Shown here piece after piece: positions 1-9,152 of a stretch of 64,000 bases of DNA. Location: the NCBI GenBank assembly GCA_022712315.1, contig JALAGS010000162.1:1-64000 (forward strand), written 5' to 3'. The first letter of the stretch is position 1. Every line of letters starts with the position of its first letter. The notes beneath the pieces are model-generated. The model did no database searches. It had not been told where the DNA came from and worked only from the letters and a program-made list of their open reading frames with translations. Source of the DNA: Sphingobacterium sp. Lineage in GTDB: Bacteria; Bacteroidota; Bacteroidia; Sphingobacteriales; Sphingobacteriaceae. The position numbers and the translations under genes are program-made.

Positions 1-130
1 AATTCGTGCACAAAACTAATATTTTGTTTCAGTTAATTTTAGTTTATCGCAAAAAAAATACAAGAAAAAAAAGCTGTCAAACAACAAAACAAACAACTGA
101 TTAACAACAGAATACAATTACACAGTCACA

Positions 131-160
131 AAAATAGCTCTTCTTTTGAAGAGCTATTTT
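131..160. terminator. Bidirectional hairpin terminator
   Basis: A perfect 13-bp stem (131-143 with 148-160) with a TTTT loop is flanked by A and T runs on both sides. It lies 50 bases past the stop of the minus-strand GLPGLI gene, so it probably ends that transcript. Bases 1-130 are AT-rich and show no gene. Confidence 0.75.
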
Positions 161-210
161 ATCTAAACAGTTAGAAATATACAGCATATATTTATTGTGT
201 ACCCTGATAT

Positions 211-999
211 TTATAAATTGCCGAGTTCCATAATAAATTGAACAGTTTCTTTATTCATATGTTGAGACAGTACACTTGTAATCTGATCCGTCATAGCCTT
301 TCTTGTCATTCGTTTGACCTTGGTATTCTCAAATTTCTTTTTGTCTATCACAACGGTGTTGCTGAGTTCGACTTTTGTTGCAAAATAGGAAACGTGCTGA
401 CTAGGTACGACCAATCCTAAAATCATCCCAGGAAGACCATTGATGGACTCTGGGCCGCCACTGATCGGGATTTCATTACAGTAGTATCCAATGACATAGA
501 TAGAGTCAGGTGTAATCCCATTGGCTCTCCTGCAATTATATCCCGCTATCTCACGGTACTCATCTGTGATTTTCCATTTGATACGCTTCATGGAATCCTG
601 AACGATGATTTTTTCACCAACAATATCGTTATATCTTAAAAATGAACGGTTGGTCATATTTGAAAGTGTTGTTGCATCGAAATCTAGTGCCAGCATCATA
701 ATGTACTGCTTAATTTCTGCATCCAGACTCTCGTCTTTTACCGATTCAAACAAAGTCTCCGTCGCATTGAATTTCATTGACTTTTTTAATACGGCATTTT
801 CCGGTAACCTCGGTATTATACGCTCAAAAAACTGTTTTGAATTATCATCAGCCTTAGCGATGAATTTTTTACTTACGATATTCTTCATATACATCGTCTT
901 ATCGTAAGAAATGGTTCCCGACCGCCCAAATAGCACATATTGTGCTTTAAGAGCTACGGCCGAACAACAGAAAAAGAGAAAAAAGATATATTTTAACAT
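211..999 (-). CDS. GLPGLI family secreted protein
   Basis: The 262-residue product begins with a signal peptide (about residues 1-20, ending in LKAQ) and carries the family signature as GLPGMI at residues 188-193, inside the typical context GGPESINGLPGMI. The GLPGLI family is Bacteroidota-specific, exported, and often encoded beside TonB-receptor-like barrels; its biochemical role is unknown. Here it starts 18 bases after the stop of the upstream barrel gene on the same strand, so the two are almost certainly co-transcribed. A partner role for the barrel is inference. Confidence 0.9.
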   Translation of the reverse strand: MLKYIFFLFFCCSAVALKAQYVLFGRSGTISYDKTMYMKNIVSKKFIAKADDNSKQFFERIIPRLPENAVLKKSMKFNATETLFESVKDESLDAEIKQYIMMLALDFDATTLSNMTNRSFLRYNDIVGEKIIVQDSMKRIKWKITDEYREIAGYNCRRANGITPDSIYVIGYYCNEIPISGGPESINGLPGMILGLVVPSQHVSYFATKVELSNTVVIDKKKFENTKVKRMTRKAMTDQITSVLSQHMNKETVQFIMELGNL

Positions 1000-1017
1000 T
1001 TTATTTCGCTTAATATT

Positions 1018-3741
1018 TTATAAAAACATTTTTGTAAAATCCCATGATAGTTTAAGCATATAATATCTGCGTATCGTATCATATCGACGTTGTGTAAAGA
1101 CAGAAGTCGATGCCGAACGATTAAAGCCCTTATTCTGATTAAGAACATCGTTGATCATAAAATCCAATACCAACGATTCATTTTTCAGGAATTTTTTACT
1201 CACACCCGGATGCAATAAAAACTGTTCAAACTTCTCGTCAAAAGCTTTGGTTGCAGCTTCATAGGAATAAGTGTAATTGGTATAAACCTTAAATGTTTTG
1301 TTGAAGAAATACTCCGCACTTCCATTGGAAGCAAATACAAAACCATTGCTATTGGTATTGCGTTCCAAACTTGATTTCATCAAACGATACTGTGGACTAA
1401 AGTTCAGGTCAAAATTTAAACCTGTTTTGGTGTCTCTTTTGAAATTATACGTAAAATTAAAGTTCGTCGTATTGACTTTATTCAATTGGTGATTGAACAT
1501 ATTATAGTTATCACTCATATTCACATAAAACTGTGGCGAGTTGGACAGTCCTAGTTTTTTGCTCAATTTGAAGTAGACTCCGGACCATACATTGAGGGAG
1601 GTATTCGTCTTACCCTCCACATTGTTCCACGTATACGTATTGATTCCTTTTAGTGTATCGATATTCTGTGTAATTGGGTTCTTTTCGGTAGAAATATTAC
1701 CACCGACATAAACATAGTTTCCGGTCAACACGCGGAACGAATTATAATTCAGATTTAATGAGTTTCTAAACGACGGTTTTAAGTTTTCATTTCCCAAATA
1801 ACGATTAATCTGATCTGAATTATCTAAGATCGGTTGGATCTGGCTCATGGAAGGCAACTGATTTTTACCGGTATAATTCATCCATAAACCCTTCGTTTTG
1901 GTAAAGGAATAGCCTGCACTTACATTTGGATTGTACGTAAAGTAACTTCTTGTAATCCCCTCACTTGTATAGTTATTGAATTGTTTCAATTTGTCATTAT
2001 TGAAATTATTAGCCACAGTGAACTTAAATTTTTCAGTTGTGTGAACTATAGCCAATTTGTATCTGCTGCTGCTTCTATCAAAATCATAGTTGTTACTAAA
2101 GCGACGGTCCAATTGATCATAATTCCCCTGTCCATCATTATTGAAAGATTCCACAATAGAACTACTGTTACTTTGTTCAATTCCGGTCCCTACAACAAGA
2201 TTCCAAATTTTGGATAAAGGTTCGGTATAGGAAATTGAAGCGCTTAGCACATCACTTGTATTATTACGTACTTTACTTTGATCCGTAGTTGAATCTGTTT
2301 TTAGGTTATAATTTCTCAGGTCAGAATTTAAATGCCCTGTACCTTTCATCTCATTTCTTTTCCATTGACCATCAAATGTAAAAGAACGTCCTTTTTTCTT
2401 GAATTTATGGGTAAAATAGGTACTAAAGTTAAACTCGTTGATGTTATTTTTGACTAATTCCCGTGTATTCTCGGCAATCGTTGTATCCGTGTTTTGGCCA
2501 AACTGGTAAGCTTCACGCTTATTATCTGACCAAAGATTTTTTCTTGACGCACCGCCTCGTATGGTCAAGAGATTTAGCGAATCTAATTTCAGGTCATATT
2601 TCAGATTGGCACGATGCTGGTCATTTTCGGAGTCTACGTTCTTCACCGATTTGTTATTGATCAAACCGGTAGTAATTGTTTCATCATTTCCATCACTGCT
2701 CAATCTTCCATATTTATAGTTAATGTTGACTGTATGTTTATCCTTATCAAATTTGTCTGAGAAGTTAACCCCCGAATTTATGGCACGAGGTACACCAATA
2801 ACACCTTGTCCAGAAAAGGGATCCGTAAAATTAGACCAGCTCATCGATCCGTCATCTCCATAGGACACACCTGAATCACCGCCATATTTTTGCGCATCCT
2901 GCCAGTTCATACTCGTAGTACCATTATTACCAAAAAGCCCATAAACTGATATTTTTTGCGAACCCTTAAATTTGTTCAACATTAATTGTCCCATATAGTA
3001 GTCGTCGGTTCCGCCACCAAGAAGCGCTTTTCCGAACATACCATTTTTAGAGCCTTCTTTTAGCTTTACATTGATCGTTTGCTCACGCTGACCGTCATCC
3101 ACCCCTGTTCGCTCTGCCTGCTCAGATTTTTTCTCGTAAACCTGAACTTTATCTACCATATCCGATCGAATATTTCGTGTTACCAACGTCGGATCGTCAC
3201 CGAAAAATTCTTCTCCATCTACCAATACTTTCTTTACTGTTTTACCTTGTGCGGTAATCTTTCCGGATGCATCGACCGTGATTCCCGGCAAAGCCTTCAA
3301 TAAGTCCTCCACCTTGGCATTTTTCTCAACTTTAAAACTACCGGCGTCATATTCTGTGGTATCACCTTTAATTGTGATGGGAATACGTCCCGTAACGATG
3401 ACTTCTTGTAATAATGTAGCTGTGTTTGTTAGACCAATAGCCAATTTAGAGTAATCCACCCCAGGTTGGATCTCTGTATAAAAATCGCCATACTTGGGAT
3501 AACTCACGATGAGTACATAAGCTCCTGTATCGGGCTTGGTTAAGGAAAACAGACCATTTTCATCCGATCGGGTAAAGCCCGTCAATATGGAATCTTTGGC
3601 AGTCAATAGCATGACTGTTGCGTCTGATAACTTTAGTTGGTCCTTTACATCACTTATTTTTCCAGCAATCTTGGATTGACCCGAGGCCAAACCGTGGATA
3701 GCAAAAATGAAAAATAAGAGAATTTGTAAAACTCTTTTCAT
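1018..3741 (-). CDS. Outer-membrane beta-barrel protein, TonB-receptor-like
   Basis: The 907-residue product has a signal peptide (about 1-21), a carboxypeptidase-regulatory-like beta-sandwich (about 24-95), a plug-like region (about 120-215, including VKKVLVDGEEFFGDDP and an NIRSDMVDKVQVYEKKS stretch) and a long C-terminal barrel rich in alternating aromatic strands, ending in SWDFTKMFL. This matches the OMP_b-brl_3 group of TonB-dependent-receptor-like proteins. No SusD-type lipoprotein is adjacent, so a glycan-uptake role is not supported. It heads a two-gene unit with the GLPGLI gene. The substrate is unknown. Confidence 0.88.
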   Translation of the reverse strand: MKRVLQILLFFIFAIHGLASGQSKIAGKISDVKDQLKLSDATVMLLTAKDSILTGFTRSDENGLFSLTKPDTGAYVLIVSYPKYGDFYTEIQPGVDYSKLAIGLTNTATLLQEVIVTGRIPITIKGDTTEYDAGSFKVEKNAKVEDLLKALPGITVDASGKITAQGKTVKKVLVDGEEFFGDDPTLVTRNIRSDMVDKVQVYEKKSEQAERTGVDDGQREQTINVKLKEGSKNGMFGKALLGGGTDDYYMGQLMLNKFKGSQKISVYGLFGNNGTTSMNWQDAQKYGGDSGVSYGDDGSMSWSNFTDPFSGQGVIGVPRAINSGVNFSDKFDKDKHTVNINYKYGRLSSDGNDETITTGLINNKSVKNVDSENDQHRANLKYDLKLDSLNLLTIRGGASRKNLWSDNKREAYQFGQNTDTTIAENTRELVKNNINEFNFSTYFTHKFKKKGRSFTFDGQWKRNEMKGTGHLNSDLRNYNLKTDSTTDQSKVRNNTSDVLSASISYTEPLSKIWNLVVGTGIEQSNSSSIVESFNNDGQGNYDQLDRRFSNNYDFDRSSSRYKLAIVHTTEKFKFTVANNFNNDKLKQFNNYTSEGITRSYFTYNPNVSAGYSFTKTKGLWMNYTGKNQLPSMSQIQPILDNSDQINRYLGNENLKPSFRNSLNLNYNSFRVLTGNYVYVGGNISTEKNPITQNIDTLKGINTYTWNNVEGKTNTSLNVWSGVYFKLSKKLGLSNSPQFYVNMSDNYNMFNHQLNKVNTTNFNFTYNFKRDTKTGLNFDLNFSPQYRLMKSSLERNTNSNGFVFASNGSAEYFFNKTFKVYTNYTYSYEAATKAFDEKFEQFLLHPGVSKKFLKNESLVLDFMINDVLNQNKGFNRSASTSVFTQRRYDTIRRYYMLKLSWDFTKMFL

Positions 3742-3925
3742 AAAATTGTTGGATAGTAAATTAATATCAATATAACATTAGTAGATAAAACCAATGTTTT
3801 GTTACAATAAATTTAATTTTATTTCTAAAAAAACTAATTTTGACCCATAGCTCCACTAGTTGAACGAAATAGGAAGCCCATTTTTCAAAAGCACAGATCT
3901 TAAACATTCATCAAAGACACCTTCG

Positions 3926-4279
3926 CTATGCTTGATAATGCTTCTTTTGTTGCATATTGATGAGTCGCCACAACTGAAGACAGAAGAAGCATATTAAAAC
4001 AGCAAAAGATAATTGGCAACCTATTGCGCTATAATTTTTAAGATCGGGGGCTATATCTGCAACTTGAATTTTGGTCATCAGATAATTGTTTAGCATCATA
4101 CCGCAAACCGTTCCAAGGAGAAAAAATGTAATCGCGTACTTTTTATTTGACAGTGCTTTTTCTTTATCTTTCTCAAGCGCTGCGATGCTGCCCATGACCC
4201 GTTGTTCAAAATCGTCGAATGGCATTTCTATTTTGCTCATTTTCATAACCTTTCTGAATTTTTCCTGCTGCTTATCCAT
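3926..4279 (-). CDS. Small two-helix membrane protein, possible anti-sigma factor
   Basis: The 117-residue product has a charged N-terminal part of about 45 residues (likely cytoplasmic) and two hydrophobic helices (about 47-66 and 85-103). Its start overlaps the end of the ECF sigma gene by 8 bases. Genes placed directly after ECF sigma factors and encoding membrane proteins with a short cytoplasmic N-terminus are commonly their anti-sigma factors. No ZAS zinc motif (HxxxCxxC) is visible, so the anti-sigma role rests on position alone. Confidence 0.6.
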   Translation of the reverse strand: MDKQQEKFRKVMKMSKIEMPFDDFEQRVMGSIAALEKDKEKALSNKKYAITFFLLGTVCGMMLNNYLMTKIQVADIAPDLKNYSAIGCQLSFAVLICFFCLQLWRLINMQQKKHYQA

Positions 4280-4823
4280 AATACTCTGTTTTTTTAATTA
4301 ACTGACTCAAGATGACCTGCATATTTTTACGGGCCCGGTGCAAGATCACTTTTGTATTTGCCAATGTCCAGCCCATAATTTCCTGAATTTCATCCATCGA
4401 CTGTTCTTCTAAATAGAATAAACGTAACGCCACAGACTCCCGAGCGGGCAAGATCGTGAGCGCATCGTTGATCATTTCTTTTCTTTCATACGCGATTATT
4501 TCATCCAATACAGAATCCTCATGCGACGTGTCATGATGGGACAGATCAAAATTGACCAAGTCCAGTTTCTTATGCCGAACGGCATTAAAAGCAACATGCA
4601 CCACAATCCGGTAAAACCAAGTACTAAATTTCGATTTCCCTTTAAAGGAAGACAGCGATTGATAGCACTTTATAAATGCATCTTGAACGGCATCTTCTGC
4701 CAAATGCTCTTCCTTTACAATAGAAAGAGCGACAGAAAATGCCATATCCTTATACGTTTTTATAAAATAACGATAAGATTCCACATCGCCTGACAGAACT
4801 TTTCGAATATAGATTTCATCCAT
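4272..4823 (-). CDS. ECF-type RNA polymerase sigma factor
   Basis: The product has a sigma-70 region 2 (VKEEHLAEDAVQDAFIKCYQ followed by FSTWFYRIVVHVAFNAVRHKK) and a region 4 (ALTILPARESVALRLFYLEEQSMDEIQEIMGW), with nothing between them but an acidic linker. I choose the ATG at 4823 (183 residues). It lies 7 bases past the upstream stop and begins in MDEIYIRKVLSGDVESY, a typical ECF start. A longer reading from 4865 would overlap the preceding gene by 35 bases. The gene is the middle member of a three-gene operon with two small membrane proteins. Confidence 0.9.
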   Translation of the reverse strand: MDEIYIRKVLSGDVESYRYFIKTYKDMAFSVALSIVKEEHLAEDAVQDAFIKCYQSLSSFKGKSKFSTWFYRIVVHVAFNAVRHKKLDLVNFDLSHHDTSHEDSVLDEIIAYERKEMINDALTILPARESVALRLFYLEEQSMDEIQEIMGWTLANTKVILHRARKNMQVILSQLIKKTEYYG

Positions 4824-4830
4824 TGGCGGG

Positions 4831-5145
4831 TTAAATATCGCGTTTTTTATCCAATCGGTTAGCAATTATCATCGCAAGCCCTGCAGAAATAATCAAAATC
4901 GCTACGGCAAGTGAATCCGGCAAATCAGTCTTGATATAATTGTCCAATACACCGACAATAAATAAACCAATTCCGATACCAAGGACCAAAATTCCGGGCT
5001 TTTGCCAATCCAAAGACTCCTTTTTTCTACTTTCGCCGGGAAGGTGTACTGCGGTACTCCGATAGCGCATAATAAAATAAACACACAGGGTAATACACGT
5101 AAATAATCCGACGCCCAAAATGGCTGCTACTGATTGCTTTTCCAT
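4831..5145 (-). CDS. Small integral membrane protein, first gene of sigma operon
   Basis: The 104-residue product has three predicted membrane helices (about 5-25, 50-68 and 75-94) and a polar segment at about 28-48. It resembles small DUF6249-like inner-membrane proteins found with ECF sigma genes in Bacteroidota, but I am not certain of the family. It is followed without a gap by the sigma factor gene, so it could be part of the signal-sensing set. Confidence 0.6.
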   Translation of the reverse strand: MEKQSVAAILGVGLFTCITLCVYFIMRYRSTAVHLPGESRKKESLDWQKPGILVLGIGIGLFIVGVLDNYIKTDLPDSLAVAILIISAGLAMIIANRLDKKRDI

Positions 5146-5203
5146 AATTATTTGAATTAGTTTTTACATTAGTCACCACCATTCCCGAAAAGGTTACAAC
5201 AAA

Positions 5204-5235
5204 TTGAGTTAAATGTGTCGATTTGTGTAAATTTG
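5204..5235 (+). promoter_or_regulatory. Bacteroidota-type promoter for the M20 dipeptidase
   Basis: TTG at 5204-5206 and TAAATTTG at 5228-5235 are separated by 21 bases and match the TTG / TAnnTTTG housekeeping promoter of Bacteroidota. The expected transcript start near 5240 gives a leader of about 13 bases before the ATG at 5253. Confidence 0.6.
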
Positions 5236-5252
5236 TTTCAAACACAAACAAT

Positions 5253-6623
5253 ATGCAAAACATTAAAGAATATGTAGAAGCAAACAAGCAACGTTTTTTA
5301 GATGAGTTGTTTGATTTATTGCGTTTACCGTCAGTAAGTGCTGATCCTAAATTTAAAGGAGATGTGGAGAAGACTGCTGAATTTGTTGCTCAGAAATTGC
5401 GTGAAGCAGGAGCCGACAATGTAGAAGTTTGTCCTACTGCTGGTAATCCAATCGTTTATGGAGAAAAAATTATCGATCCAGCGCTACCTACCGTATTAAC
5501 TTATGGCCATTACGACGTACAGCCTGCTGATCCATATGAGTTGTGGGACACCCCTCCTTTCGAACCGACAGTCCGTGATGGCAAAATTTATGCACGCGGT
5601 TCTGCCGATGACAAAGGTCAGTTTTATATGCATGTAAAAGCCTTCGAATACATGATTAAAAATGACGCACTGGCATGTAATATCAAATTTATGATTGAGG
5701 GTGAAGAGGAAGTGGGTTCCGTCAATTTGGGCACATTTGTTAAAGAAAATACGGAAAGACTGAAAGCTGATGTTATTGTTATATCTGATACATCAATGAT
5801 CAGCATGGCACAACCATCATTAGAAACTGGCTTACGCGGGCTTTCGTATGTTGAAGTAGAAGTTACTGGTCCTAATAGAGACTTACACTCTGGTGTATAT
5901 GGTGGAGCGGTAGCCAATCCGGCGACAATATTAGCAAAACTGATTGCCTCATTGCATGATGAGAACAATCATATCGCCATTCCGGGTTTTTATGATGATG
6001 TTGTCGAATTGACTGCTGAAGAACGCAAGGCATTAAATGAAGCGCCGTTCGATATAGAAGAATACAAAACAGATTTAGGTATCCAAAATATCTGGGGCGA
6101 AAAAGGTTATACCACATTGGAACGTACAGGTATTCGACCGACCTTGGAAGTGAACGGTATATGGGGTGGTTATATCGGTGAAGGAGCCAAGACTGTATTG
6201 CCTTCAAAAGCTCATGCAAAAATCTCGATGCGTCTTGTACCAAATCAAAACTCTCATCGTATTACGGAGCTTTTCAAAAAACATTTTGAATCTATTGCAC
6301 CTGATTATGTGAAAGTAGAAGTCAAACCTCATCATGGCGGTGAACCTGTGGTGACACCTACGGACAGTGTTGCTTACAAAGCGGCAGAGAAAGCCTTACA
6401 TGAAACATTTGGTGTGAAGCCTATCCCAACACGTGGTGGCGGTTCTATTCCAATCGTTGCCCTTTTCGAAGAGGTATTGGGTTTAAAGACTGTACTCCTA
6501 GGCTTCGGACTAGATAGTGACAACCTACACTCTCCAAATGAAAAGTATGGTATTGAGAATTACCTCATGGGAATTTCAACAATCCCTTTATTTCATAAAT
6601 ATTACGCGGAACTAAGCAAATAA
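5253..6623 (+). CDS. M20 family dipeptidase / metallopeptidase
   Basis: The 456-residue product (ATG at 5253, just after a good promoter) shows the M20 di-zinc active site in order: HYDVQP with H86 and D88, ARGSADDKGQ with D119, EGEEEVGS with the catalytic and metal-binding glutamates at about 151-152, and a late metal-binding histidine in DNLHSPNE. A dimerisation domain interrupts the catalytic domain at about residues 205-360. M20 dipeptidases hydrolyse dipeptides in the cytoplasm; this length and these motifs resemble the carnosinase-like subgroup. It stands alone, followed by a terminator. Confidence 0.9.
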   Translation: MQNIKEYVEANKQRFLDELFDLLRLPSVSADPKFKGDVEKTAEFVAQKLREAGADNVEVCPTAGNPIVYGEKIIDPALPTVLTYGHYDVQPADPYELWDTPPFEPTVRDGKIYARGSADDKGQFYMHVKAFEYMIKNDALACNIKFMIEGEEEVGSVNLGTFVKENTERLKADVIVISDTSMISMAQPSLETGLRGLSYVEVEVTGPNRDLHSGVYGGAVANPATILAKLIASLHDENNHIAIPGFYDDVVELTAEERKALNEAPFDIEEYKTDLGIQNIWGEKGYTTLERTGIRPTLEVNGIWGGYIGEGAKTVLPSKAHAKISMRLVPNQNSHRITELFKKHFESIAPDYVKVEVKPHHGGEPVVTPTDSVAYKAAEKALHETFGVKPIPTRGGGSIPIVALFEEVLGLKTVLLGFGLDSDNLHSPNEKYGIENYLMGISTIPLFHKYYAELSK

Positions 6624-6638
6624 TTTAGTTTTTCATTG

Positions 6639-6684
6639 GATAAAGGGTTATTTTTAAATTTTAGAAATAACCCTTTATCGTTTT
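6639..6684 (+). terminator. Terminator abutting the LysR start codon
   Basis: A perfect 15-bp inverted repeat (6639-6653 with 6665-6679, 11-base loop) is followed by GTTTT and then directly by the lysR ATG at 6685. It ends the dipeptidase transcript. Because only five bases separate it from the lysR start, it would also fold over the lysR initiation region in any read-through RNA. Confidence 0.75.
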
Positions 6685-7587
6685 ATGGATTTTGATTTTC
6701 GTTTAATTGTATTTTACACTGCGGCTCAGCACCTTAATTTCACCAAAACGGCTTCGGCCCTTTTCATCTCACAACCAGCAGTAAGCAAAAACATCCAAGA
6801 ACTAGAGAAGAAACTTGGCGTACCACTCTTCGAAAGAAAGGGCAACAATCTTAATTTAACCGATTCAGGTCAAATTCTCTATAAATATGCCCAACAGATT
6901 ATCAATCTGTATAATCAGGCCGGCCAAGAAATACAAGAATTGCAGGAAGGGCGAAAAGGAAATCTGGTCTTAGGAGCCAGCACAACCATCTCCCAATATG
7001 TTTTACCTGCTCTGCTTGCCGATTTTCTATCCCAATATCCCAACAACCGTATCCAGTCTTTTCAATCCAACAGCCGCAGTATTGAGGAACAGCTTATCGA
7101 TAAAACACTGGATTTAGGTATCACGGAGGGGTCTACCGACAACCGGGCGCTGAAGTACATTCCTTTTATGAAGGATGAGCTGGTCCTCGTCACCAATAGC
7201 CAGAACCCTTTATTAAATCAATTAAAAACTCCAATATTATCAGATATTACACGCTTGCCTCTGGTACTTCGCGAGCAAGGATCGGGTACACGAACAATTA
7301 TTGAAAATGCGCTAAAAGACAATCGTATTAATTTATCGGAAGTACAAATAGAAATGATCCTCCCTTCAACGGAAAGTATTAAAGGTTATCTTGCCCGTCG
7401 CTATAGCTTTGCCTTTTTATCTATACATACGGTGCAAAAAGAAGTACTAAACAATCAATTGACTATTGTCGATATTCCCCAATTGACCATAGAACGCTAT
7501 TTCTATTTTACTCATTTATATGGTGGGCTTGCAGGTACGCCCAATCAATTTTTGCAATTCTGTCTACGTCAAAATTTCAAGTTATAA
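6685..7587 (+). CDS. LysR family transcriptional regulator
   Basis: The 300-residue product has the standard N-terminal winged helix-turn-helix (residues 3-62, with FTKTASALFISQPAVSKNI) and a C-terminal substrate-binding domain (about 90-295). The start is fixed because the HTH begins at residue 3. Its overall look is closest to CysL/CbbR-like regulators that respond to sulfur or carbon metabolites, but the ligand cannot be read from sequence. It faces the same way as the cytochrome c - DsrE - binding-protein genes that begin 71 bases later and is the obvious candidate regulator of that set. Confidence 0.9.
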   Translation: MDFDFRLIVFYTAAQHLNFTKTASALFISQPAVSKNIQELEKKLGVPLFERKGNNLNLTDSGQILYKYAQQIINLYNQAGQEIQELQEGRKGNLVLGASTTISQYVLPALLADFLSQYPNNRIQSFQSNSRSIEEQLIDKTLDLGITEGSTDNRALKYIPFMKDELVLVTNSQNPLLNQLKTPILSDITRLPLVLREQGSGTRTIIENALKDNRINLSEVQIEMILPSTESIKGYLARRYSFAFLSIHTVQKEVLNNQLTIVDIPQLTIERYFYFTHLYGGLAGTPNQFLQFCLRQNFKL

Positions 7588-7641
7588 CCAAATGTTATGT
7601 CTCATAAACAAACTTCGTTTTAATTCCGGATTTGAGGGAAC

Positions 7642-7649
7642 TAGATTTG
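7642..7649 (+). promoter_or_regulatory. -7 box in front of the dihaem cytochrome gene
   Basis: TAGATTTG matches TAnnTTTG. It ends 9 bases before the ATG at 7659, which implies a very short leader. No good TTG lies 19-21 bases upstream, so activation by the neighbouring LysR protein is plausible. Confidence 0.45.
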
Positions 7650-7658
7650 TATAAATAA

Positions 7659-8648
7659 ATGAGCGCAATGGAATTTAAAAAACTAACAAATTATTTAAAG
7701 GCACTCAGCTGGATCATTGTCGCATTGGTCATTACATGTACGACCTTATGTGTATTTCCGCTAAAACATGAGGAAAACAAAAGACAAACAGATTCTCTTG
7801 AAATACGCAACGACTCACTTATTACCCACGTTTCCCAATTTAAAGAAATCTCTTTCAAAGATAATCCCGAAGGTAAAATGGCCAGTTATGGTGAAAAGCT
7901 AATCAAAAATACCTACGATTATTTTTATGATGGCGAGGTCAAAATCGGAAATAAGCTTGCTTGCAGCAGTTGTCATCTTAATGGAGGCACCAAGGCTTTC
8001 GCCGCTCCTTACGTTGGACTCACCAATGTATTTCCGACCTATATTGGCCGGGAAAATAAGGTTGAATCAATCGAAGAACGTATCAATGGTTGTTTTGAAC
8101 GGAGCATGAATGGTCGAGCCATTCCCGAAAATAGCAAGGAAATGAGAGCCATTGTCACCTACATCAAAAACATCAGCGTAAATACCGTTAATAAAGGCCG
8201 CTTGGCAGGTCAAGGATTTATCAAAATGGCTATTCCCAACCGTGCTGCGGACTTGAAACATGGTCAATTGGTTTTTGAGAACAAATGTACAAGTTGTCAT
8301 GGAAAAGATGGACAAGGTCTACCGCAAACGGCGGGGAAAGGATATCAATATCCGCCCTTATGGGGAAAAGACAGCTACAATGATGGAGCTGGAATGGCGC
8401 GATTGCTTACAGCTGCACGTTTTATCAAAGCTAACATGCCTTTGGGCGCAACTTATGACGCACCGCAATTGAAAGACGACGAGGCCTATGATGTAGCAGC
8501 ATATATCAATTCTTTCGATAGACCTCAAAAATCAGATAAGCAATTGGACTATCCCAATCTAAGCAAAAAGCCCAAAGACAGCCCATACCCCCCTTACGCC
8601 GATAACATTAGCATAGAACAGCATAAACTCGGTCCTTATAATTTCTAA
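7659..8648 (+). CDS. TsdA-like dihaem cytochrome c (possible thiosulfate dehydrogenase)
   Basis: The 329-residue product has an N-terminal membrane anchor or signal (about 16-34) and two haem c domains: CSSCH at 102-106 and CTSCH at 210-214. In the first domain, ERINGCFERSMNG supplies a cysteine (C145) where TsdA and SoxA enzymes have the unusual cysteine haem ligand. In the second, PPLWGKDSYNDGAGM and FIKANMP (M260 as likely distal ligand) are TsdA-type signatures. TsdA joins two thiosulfate to tetrathionate or runs in reverse in the periplasm. The neighbouring DsrE-like gene fits sulfur chemistry. The actual substrate and direction are not established. Confidence 0.75.
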   Translation: MSAMEFKKLTNYLKALSWIIVALVITCTTLCVFPLKHEENKRQTDSLEIRNDSLITHVSQFKEISFKDNPEGKMASYGEKLIKNTYDYFYDGEVKIGNKLACSSCHLNGGTKAFAAPYVGLTNVFPTYIGRENKVESIEERINGCFERSMNGRAIPENSKEMRAIVTYIKNISVNTVNKGRLAGQGFIKMAIPNRAADLKHGQLVFENKCTSCHGKDGQGLPQTAGKGYQYPPLWGKDSYNDGAGMARLLTAARFIKANMPLGATYDAPQLKDDEAYDVAAYINSFDRPQKSDKQLDYPNLSKKPKDSPYPPYADNISIEQHKLGPYNF

Positions 8649-8679
8649 CTATAAACACCGCATTAAATCAATAATAAAT

Positions 8680-9150
8680 ATGAAAAAACAATTTACAATC
8701 GCTTGTATTCTCTTAGCGATAACGACTATTCAAGCGAAAGCACAGGACAATAAATTGTTGCTCAATAATCATCAATACACTGGTGCTGTTGCAAAGAAAA
8801 AAGCTTATAAAGCCATCTATCAGTTGGACAGTAATGATCCAAAAACAATTGAAAAAGCAATCCGTAATATTAACAATGTCTTGAAGGATCCTCGATTAAA
8901 GGGGCACTTGCAGGTTGAATTAGTTGCATTTTCTGGTGGTACCGAGGCGTACTTAAAAAAGAACAGTCAGTATGAGAAACCATTGAAGGATCTGGTAGAG
9001 AAAGGTGTTATCGTAGCTCAATGCCTGAATACTTTGGAAGAGAAGCATATTGCCAAAGAAGAACTATTTGACTTTATAGGTTATGTGCCTAGTGGAAATG
9101 GTGAATTAATACTAAGGGCAAATGAAGGTTGGGTTATCGTAAAACCATAA
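8680..9150 (+). CDS. Exported DsrE/DsrF-like family protein
   Basis: The 156-residue product has a clear signal peptide (1-21, ending in QAKAQ) followed by an alpha/beta DsrE-fold domain, with KAIYQLDSNDPKTIEKAIRNINNVLKDP and a central VELVAFSGGTEAYLKK strand-loop. One cysteine occurs in the mature part (VIVAQCLNT), at the place where DsrE-like proteins carry their persulfide-bearing cysteine. DsrE proteins are sulfur carriers; a periplasmic one beside a TsdA-like cytochrome suggests sulfur trafficking outside the inner membrane. It lies between the cytochrome gene (31-base gap) and the binding-protein gene (2-base gap). Confidence 0.75.
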   Translation: MKKQFTIACILLAITTIQAKAQDNKLLLNNHQYTGAVAKKKAYKAIYQLDSNDPKTIEKAIRNINNVLKDPRLKGHLQVELVAFSGGTEAYLKKNSQYEKPLKDLVEKGVIVAQCLNTLEEKHIAKEELFDFIGYVPSGNGELILRANEGWVIVKP

Positions 9151-9152
9151 AT

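Noticed and set aside
238..907. Open frames on the plus strand across the GLPGLI gene
   Set aside because: They lie entirely inside the minus-strand gene, show no motif and are low-complexity antisense frames.
1018..3741. SusC-type polysaccharide utilisation locus
   Set aside because: No SusD lipoprotein, glycoside hydrolase or hybrid regulator is adjacent; the GLPGLI neighbour points to a different receptor class.
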